Shown one piece after another: positions 14,262 through 15,547 of a stretch of DNA of 15,547 nt (within the stretch, counting starts at the first letter, position 1; each line of letters starts with the position of its first letter). Both the position numbers and the translations under genes were made by a program. The DNA comes from Bifidobacteriaceae bacterium NR021 (GTDB lineage: Bacteria > Actinomycetota > Actinomycetes > Actinomycetales > Bifidobacteriaceae): positions 283,232-298,778 of the forward strand of contig NQOP01000002.1 of NCBI GenBank assembly GCA_003585845.1, written 5' to 3'. The notes below the pieces were generated by a model. That model was not told the DNA's origin. It searched no databases and worked only from the letters and a program-made list of their open reading frames with translations.

Positions 14262-14555
14262 CTAAGCTTTTTCGTAACGCAATAACCTGTCAATAATACC
14301 CGAAATATCTTCCATTGCAGAATTGGCAGCATCTTTAGTACCAATTTTTACGGATTCATGTATTTCTTTATTGACATGTTCTCTCGCAACTATTACTGCT
14401 AAAGAATGTAAAGCAGCAGTTGCAGCTGAAAGCTGCATAAGAATATCTTGACATTTTGCATCGTTTTCAATCATAGTATTGACTGCTTCAAGCTGACCTT
14501 GTACCCGATGCATGCGTACTATCAGTTTTTCTTTATCAATATCATAATTTTTCAT
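14262..14555 (-). CDS. CsoR/FrmR/RcnR-family metal- or aldehyde-sensing repressor
   Basis: The 97-residue product is an all-helical DUF156 repressor. It has the family opening LIVRMHRVQGQLEAVNTMIE (residues 11-30), then CQDILMQLSAATAALH. The ligand positions are Cys35, His60 and Glu64. CsoR copper sensors have Cys-His-Cys and RcnR has Cys-His-His, while Salmonella FrmR, which senses formaldehyde, has Cys-His-Glu. However, FrmR also needs Pro2, and residue 2 here is Lys. So the inducer is open. An upstream GTG in the same frame at 14561 overlaps the GGAG ribosome binding site, so the ATG at 14555 is preferred. It is the first gene of a four-gene run and may repress its own promoter. No copper ATPase or chaperone lies beside it. 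Confidence 0.88.
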   Translation of the reverse strand: MKNYDIDKEKLIVRMHRVQGQLEAVNTMIENDAKCQDILMQLSAATAALHSLAVIVAREHVNKEIHESVKIGTKDAANSAMEDISGIIDRLLRYEKA

Positions 14556-14592
14556 CGTCACTCCGATTTATCAATTAAATAACAACATAAAG

Positions 14593-14621
14593 GTTATAAC
14601 ATCATATACAAATTAACACAA
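14593..14621 (-). promoter_or_regulatory. Promoter of the CsoR-family gene cluster
   Basis: On the minus strand TTGTGT (14616-14621) and TATAAC (14593-14598) are exactly 17 bases apart. The predicted leader is about 30 bases and includes GGAG before the ATG. The -10 box is part of a GTTATAAC palindrome, a possible operator. This promoter probably drives the regulator, the YigZ-family gene, the LRV gene and malQ, since the gaps between them are only 10-17 bases. Confidence 0.65.
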
Positions 14622-14673
14622 TAAATCGTTGTAATTATCATTATGCAACATCACATTATTTATTGCAAAATGA

Positions 14674-14714
14674 CGCGTTAATCTACTTCAAAAAAATCTC
14701 AATAGACTAACGCG
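14674..14714 (-). terminator. Probable terminator after the surface protein gene
   Basis: Arms at 14674-14684 and 14704-14714 pair over 11 positions in the minus-strand RNA (CGCGUUAGUCU with AGAUUAACGCG, one G-U pair) around a 19-base loop. It lies 25 bases past the stop codon of the surface protein gene. The following UCAUUUUGC is only moderately U-rich, so termination may be incomplete. Confidence 0.55.
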
Positions 14715-14739
14715 CCAAATATTCTACATTAAAAATGCG

Positions 14740-15547
14740 CTATTTCACTAACCGACGCCTCATTGGAGGAATCCCGCCATGTCGCGCTCCACCAGACATT
14801 CTCCCATGCTTAGGAACTATAGATGAAAAACGACCTAACGATAAACCTGAAGCAAATGTTAACGTAATAACAGCCAGAAGTATCACAGTTACTGAAGAAG
14901 CACCAGTAACAGCAAGCGATGCTGGAATTGTACTACTTTGATTAACATAATTCTTACTAGCGTTTTCGTTGCTATTCGTACCGACATGTTGATTGGAAGT
15001 ATGATCGTTCCCATCATTTTTCGAATCAGTTGAATCATCACTGCTAGCCGTTTCATCACTGCCAGTTTTACTATGATTTTCTTCTGCATTTTCTTTTGTT
15101 TCTTTTGTTTCTTTTGTTTCTTTGCCATTCTCCTTATTTTCATTACTATTTTTTTCATCATTTTCATTACTCAAAGTTTTTTCATTTTTCTCATCATTTT
15201 CATTATGCTCATCATTTCCATCATTCTTATCATTCTTAGAACGATCCTCGACGCCGGAAACTTGCACAGTCTCTCCTTCTACACCCAATACATGAGTCGC
15301 TAAAGGATTACCCTGAGCATCGTAAACTTCAGCTTTCCAATAAATAGTTCCTTCATGATCTAATGTAATATCTGCAGAACTTACAGAAATAGAAGACTTC
15401 TTACTTTCTTCAGCCTGCTTATCTGTAATATTTACGCGAGATTGAGGCATTTTTTTCTCAATTTCAGCAGATATTACAGTTTCCTTAGTCTCCTTAGTTT
15501 CCTTAGCTTCGTTAGTCTCCTTAGTTTCCTTAGCTTCGTTAGTCTCC
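14740..15547 (-). CDS. LAxTG wall-anchored surface protein, C-terminal part (runs off window)
   Basis: Only the last 268 residues are visible; the frame stays open to the right edge, so an internal Met at 15450 is not the start. In order they hold: nine-residue repeats ETNEAKETK (first 23 residues or so); a beta-rich stretch (about 50-100, with ITLDHEGTIYWKAEVYDAQG) that may be a small fold of a surface domain; a highly charged Asn/Asp/Glu/Lys stalk including KETKETKETKE; then LAVTG (211-215), a hydrophobic segment of about 23 residues and a basic tail of 30 residues ending MRRRLVK. LAxTG is recognised by class E sortases of Actinobacteria, so wall attachment is likely. The tail is longer than the usual handful of residues. 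Function and ligand cannot be told without the N-terminal part. Confidence 0.82.
   Translation of the reverse strand, partial: ETNEAKETKETNEAKETKETKETVISAEIEKKMPQSRVNITDKQAEESKKSSISVSSADITLDHEGTIYWKAEVYDAQGNPLATHVLGVEGETVQVSGVEDRSKNDKNDGNDEHNENDEKNEKTLSNENDEKNSNENKENGKETKETKETKENAEENHSKTGSDETASSDDSTDSKNDGNDHTSNQHVGTNSNENASKNYVNQSSTIPASLAVTGASSVTVILLAVITLTFASGLSLGRFSSIVPKHGRMSGGARHGGIPPMRRRLVK
15091..15124. repeat. In-frame 9-bp tandem repeat in the stalk
   Basis: The plus-strand unit TTCTTTTGT occurs three times without change (15091-15117) and a fourth time in part. It encodes the repeated tripeptide Lys-Glu-Thr on the minus strand. Because the unit is a multiple of three bases, gain or loss of copies by slippage would keep the reading frame and change stalk length. 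Confidence 0.9.
15485..15547. repeat. In-frame 27-bp tandem repeat reaching the window edge
   Basis: Two identical 27-base units (15485-15511 and 15512-15538) and the first nine bases of a third are visible before the window ends. Each encodes the nine residues ETNEAKETK on the minus strand and is itself built from three related 9-base units. The array continues beyond the edge, so the copy number is unknown. Confidence 0.92.

Noticed and set aside
14562..14739. A tRNA or small RNA gene between the repressor gene and the surface protein gene
   Set aside because: There is no cloverleaf pattern; the gap is explained by a promoter and a terminator-like hairpin.
15073..15303. A plus-strand open frame with a very hydrophobic, Phe/Ile-rich product, resembling a membrane peptide
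   Set aside because: It is the complement of the Lys/Glu/Asn-rich stalk; the hydrophobicity is a by-product of the T-rich strand.
15448..15450. ATG as the start of the surface protein
   Set aside because: The frame continues upstream with repeats of the same type as those further down, there is no ribosome binding site, and no signal peptide follows this Met.

Overview
The window looks like chromosome from a low-GC member of the Bifidobacteriaceae, most likely Gardnerella (Bifidobacterium vaginale group). The reasons are the bifidobacterial type of fused AdhE, the long actinobacterial-type extensions on ribosomal proteins S3 and S9, a LAxTG wall-sorting signal of the kind used by actinobacterial class E sortases, and a visibly AT-rich base composition outside the ribosomal cluster. 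The genus is an inference; a 16S, rpoB or whole-protein search would settle it. Every gene I can support is read from the minus strand, so the window is described here in the order of transcription, from high to low coordinates.

Region A (14740-15547): the 3' part of a gene for a wall-anchored surface protein. It has in-frame short tandem repeats, a charged Asn/Asp/Glu/Lys-rich stalk, a LAVTG sorting motif, a membrane segment and an unusually long basic tail. A weak terminator-like hairpin follows it. Region B (10758-14555): a clear promoter, then four closely spaced genes: a CsoR/FrmR-family small repressor with a Cys-His-Glu ligand set, a YigZ/IMPACT-family protein, a leucine-rich-repeat-variant protein of unknown function, and malQ (4-alpha-glucanotransferase, glycogen and maltodextrin use). 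Region C (9554-10729): a promoter with a structured leader of about 185 nt, rplM and rpsI, then an intrinsic terminator. Region D (6429-9427): a near-consensus promoter, a leader of about 200 nt holding a Rex-like palindrome, adhE (acetyl-CoA to ethanol, NADH reoxidation), then an intrinsic terminator. Region E (1-6420): an upstream region of about 320 bp, then the S10/spc ribosomal protein operon rpsJ-rplC-rplD-rplW-rplB-rpsS-rplV-rpsC-rplP-rpmC-rpsQ-rplN-rplX-rplE, which runs off the left edge inside rplE.

The genes are mostly housekeeping: translation, fermentative redox balance and alpha-glucan metabolism. I see no mobile element, CRISPR array, tRNA or rRNA. No wholly new system stands out. 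The parts worth a second look are regulatory or structural: the Rex-like site in the adhE leader, a perfect 12-bp stem at the S10/spc junction, the rplM leader, the unusual ligand set of the CsoR-family regulator and its gene partners, and the repeat-rich LAVTG surface protein.
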